DNA from: JANOXC01 sp031418215
GTDB lineage: Bacteria; Bacteroidota; Bacteroidia; AKYH767-A; OLB10
Direction of reading: 5' to 3'
Assembly: GCA_031418215.1 (NCBI GenBank)
Contig: JANOXC010000009.1
Coordinates: forward strand, 1 to 7,833
Length of the DNA: 7,833 nt
Shown here: positions 6,185-7,833 of the stretch, in pieces
Layout: the number at the start of each line of letters is the position of its first letter
How positions within the stretch are numbered: the stretch's first letter is position 1
Translations under genes and position numbers: made by a program
The notes under the pieces: model-generated
Databases searched by the model: none
What the model saw: the letters and a program-made list of their open reading frames with translations, nothing else
What the model was told of the DNA's origin: nothing

Positions 6185-7597
6185 TTAAGGATTTTCACCT
6201 AATTGCTTAATCGTTTTTTTCGCCGCTGCCAGTCGTATCTGTTTATTCTTCTCCACCAGTTTACCTGTTGCCCATTTTTCTAATTTATGATGAATTGGTA
6301 CAAGAAATGCCGCAATGCAAACCAATGCTAGCAACATTAGCACAGGTGAATGATATGTGATGCGCTCTAAAAAAGGATGTAGCAATAAATTGAGGAATTC
6401 AAATACAATTAACAATGCCACTACTCCAAAAAACTCAATGATTTTTGTATTGGTGATAAAACTACGACTGAGTAATAAATAGAGAATAAGAAGAGTAATA
6501 ATGCCGAATGCAATTAATGTGTATTGGATATTTTCTTTTCGCTGTTCTTCTGCTTTTATTTTTTCAGCTGTTAATTCCTGCTGACGCAAATCTTCTTCAA
6601 AAGTCATTAATTGAATTTGCTGATTTGCCTTGGTATTATATAATGTATCATTCGCTGCTTTGAAAATCTTTGCATATTTTAAAGTGCTATCACAATTGCT
6701 GTTTTCATAAATATCGGTTAGTAGCTTTGCAGGTTTAATACTTAAGTAAAAGAAGAAAGTACTATCTACTACAGCTATAGCTTTTTTTGCATAAACCAAA
6801 CTGGAATCGGTTTGGGTAAAATTATAGTAATGTTGGGCTAAACCTGTGTATGCCAAATTCAGGTATCGGATTGACTGAATTTTCAAAGCCTCTTTCGCTG
6901 CCATATCATAATACGCAATTGCAAGCTGTGTATTCCCTAACTTGCTTTGAATGCTGCCTAAATTTGAAAGTATGTATGGCAGATTAATTTTAAAATTAAT
7001 TTGCAGGCAAAGCTCATAAGCTCTTTGTGAATACATTAATGCAGAATCTAATTTATTTGCTGCAAGATAAACAGCACCCAGGTTCCACAAAAGAGCACTT
7101 AGAATTGCATTATTTTTTCCTTTTGTAGCATGCTCTAAACCTAATAGATAAATACTAATTGCTTTGTCATTGTCTTCCCGGTCTTTGTAAATGTGGCCCA
7201 TTTGGTTTTCGACAAGTGCCAATAATGATTGGTTTCCGGTTTTTTCTGCCGTTGCCAATGCTCTATGATGATTGTTCAATGCTTTAATGCTGTTTCCCGC
7301 TAAACGATATCCTTGTCCAAACAGGCTTGATGCAGATGCTTCTCCTATTATATCTTTATTTTTTCGTGATTGTTCAAGAAGTTTTTGAGCTGTTTCTATA
7401 ACCCAATTCGGATTCATTTCGACTCTGGTTGTATAGATACTGGCAATTAAATCAATTCGTTTGTTTTCGTCTTTTTCAGCAGCAATTTTTTGTAGTATTA
7501 CATCTATTTCCTCGCCAATACTTTGAAGGGGCAAGTTTTGGGAAAAAGCAGTTTGTATATATAAAAAAAAACAAAAGTGGATTAATATTTTTTTCAT
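6185..7597 (-). CDS. Exported TPR protein with C-terminal membrane domain
   Basis: A 470-residue protein with a signal peptide (1-19, cleavage near FSQ), a tetratricopeptide-repeat region (about 60-320) and a polar, Glu/Gln/Lys-rich coiled-coil stretch (about 328-355). Three hydrophobic helices follow (about 357-377, 386-406, 415-436), then a basic tail. TPR consensus features recur (G/A-x-x-Y/L... followed by A-L/I-x-x-Y/H), for example around SALLWNLGAVYLAANKLDSA (167-186) and LSNLGSIQSKLGNTQLAIAY (210-229). At least five to six units are visible. The layout recalls periplasmic TPR sensor kinases of Bacteroidota in which TPRs precede a membrane helix. Here no histidine kinase or DNA-binding domain follows; instead there is a small multi-TM domain. 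A scaffold or sensor role is inference. The leader is A/T-rich with no Shine-Dalgarno. The gene is complete. Confidence 0.88.
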   Translation of the reverse strand: MKKILIHFCFFLYIQTAFSQNLPLQSIGEEIDVILQKIAAEKDENKRIDLIASIYTTRVEMNPNWVIETAQKLLEQSRKNKDIIGEASASSLFGQGYRLAGNSIKALNNHHRALATAEKTGNQSLLALVENQMGHIYKDREDNDKAISIYLLGLEHATKGKNNAILSALLWNLGAVYLAANKLDSALMYSQRAYELCLQINFKINLPYILSNLGSIQSKLGNTQLAIAYYDMAAKEALKIQSIRYLNLAYTGLAQHYYNFTQTDSSLVYAKKAIAVVDSTFFFYLSIKPAKLLTDIYENSNCDSTLKYAKIFKAANDTLYNTKANQQIQLMTFEEDLRQQELTAEKIKAEEQRKENIQYTLIAFGIITLLILYLLLSRSFITNTKIIEFFGVVALLIVFEFLNLLLHPFLERITYHSPVLMLLALVCIAAFLVPIHHKLEKWATGKLVEKNKQIRLAAAKKTIKQLGENP

Positions 7598-7697
7598 AAA
7601 ATGATTAAATAGCTATTTATTTACCATGTATAATTCAGTAGTACAGCACCAAAAAAACTTAATTATTATTTGGTATAGGCTTTCGCATTAGCATGAC

Positions 7698-7833
7698 GCA
7701 CAACGTCAGCGGCTTGGCGATGTGGCGCATCCATGTTCGTTCAGCCCGGCGCTTATTTTGATAAAAAACGTAAACTTAAAATTATACAATTTTCCTTATA
7801 AAACGTGGCAGTAAGTAGCTAAAGCTGATCAGA
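7698..7833 (-). repeat. attC-like recombination element 5, partial (runs off the window)
   Basis: The left edge of a further element. GCACAAC (7698-7704) is followed by GGCTTGGCGATGTGG (7710-7724), which resembles the arm of element 3. A GTTCAGCCC motif lies at 7739, about 41 bp from the edge as in the other copies, and a GTAGCTAAAGCTGA segment at 7815-7828 resembles the AGCTAAA stretches of other elements. The opposite arm, and the next gene of the array, should lie beyond 7833. Confidence 0.6.

Larger units (their letters stand above)
623..7833 (-). mobile_element. Integron-like gene cassette array, all cassettes on the - strand, no integrase in window
   Basis: Five genes in one orientation alternate with long imperfect inverted repeats. 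Treating each repeat as an attC site with cleavage at G^TT, the cassettes (gene plus its own repeat) are: to 1236 (RibD-like, repeat split by the intron), 1237-2609 (desaturase), 2610-4796 (peptidase), 4797-5970 (membrane protein) and 5971-7703 (TPR protein). Cassette-end heptamers match within each unit for four of the five (GTTGTGC in three, GTTGGCT in one), with a 5/7 match in the desaturase unit. Two repeats (1231-1426, 4791-4996) have clearly non-matching ends of their own, as expected when the outer hexamer belongs to the adjacent cassette. The boxes deviate from the textbook GTTRRRY/RYYYAAC at one position. Whether a tyrosine integrase mobilises them is inference, since none is in the window. 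Confidence 0.72.

Noticed and set aside
687..7597. A single operon with a common pathway
   Set aside because: The products share no pathway, and every gene is separated by a recombination-type repeat; co-orientation is explained by cassette insertion.

Overview
This window looks like a piece of a Bacteroidota chromosome, probably a Chitinophagaceae- or Sphingobacteria-like organism. The reasons are low GC, A-rich gene leaders without Shine-Dalgarno sequences, and protein types familiar from that phylum (signal-peptide TPR/TM proteins, an M1-like peptidase with a GGGMEFP motif, a His-cluster single-TM hypothetical). The taxonomic call is inference.

Layout. Positions 1-622 are the 3' end of a group II intron on the + strand: the C-terminal part of its reverse transcriptase/maturase, a clear 34-nt domain V, and domain VI with a bulged adenosine. 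Everything to the right is a head-to-tail series of single genes, all on the - strand: a RibD-C/DHFR-fold reductase (687-1208), a sterol desaturase/fatty acid hydroxylase (1639-2454), a secreted M1-like aminopeptidase (2817-4697), a membrane-anchored protein of unknown function (5015-5920), and a secreted/membrane TPR protein (6185-7597). Each gene is separated from the next by a long imperfect inverted repeat of about 195-206 bp (1231-1426, 2605-2799, 4791-4996, 5965-6159). Another begins at 7698 and runs off the window, and the remains of one abut the intron at 623.

Interpretation. The repeats behave like integron attC sites in a noncanonical long form, and the window reads as a cassette array without a visible integrase. 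The strongest evidence is at the ends. Heptamers at the two ends of one repeat often differ, whereas those at the two ends of one gene-plus-repeat unit match (GTTGGCT with GTTGGCT for the peptidase unit; GTTGTGC with GTTGTGC for three others). That is expected if units circularise and insert at G^TT. The group II intron sits inside the R''-type box of one such site, after an inferred TTGT and before T, antisense to the cassette genes. This is the placement known for group IIC-attC introns.

The genes do not form a metabolic pathway. They look like independent accessory functions sharing a mobilisation format. Four of the five encode membrane or exported proteins, and some leaders are too short to hold a full promoter, so read-through from the high-coordinate side is likely for part of the array. 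The integrase, attI and the intron 5' half lie outside the window, so the integron reading is well supported by structure but not proven.
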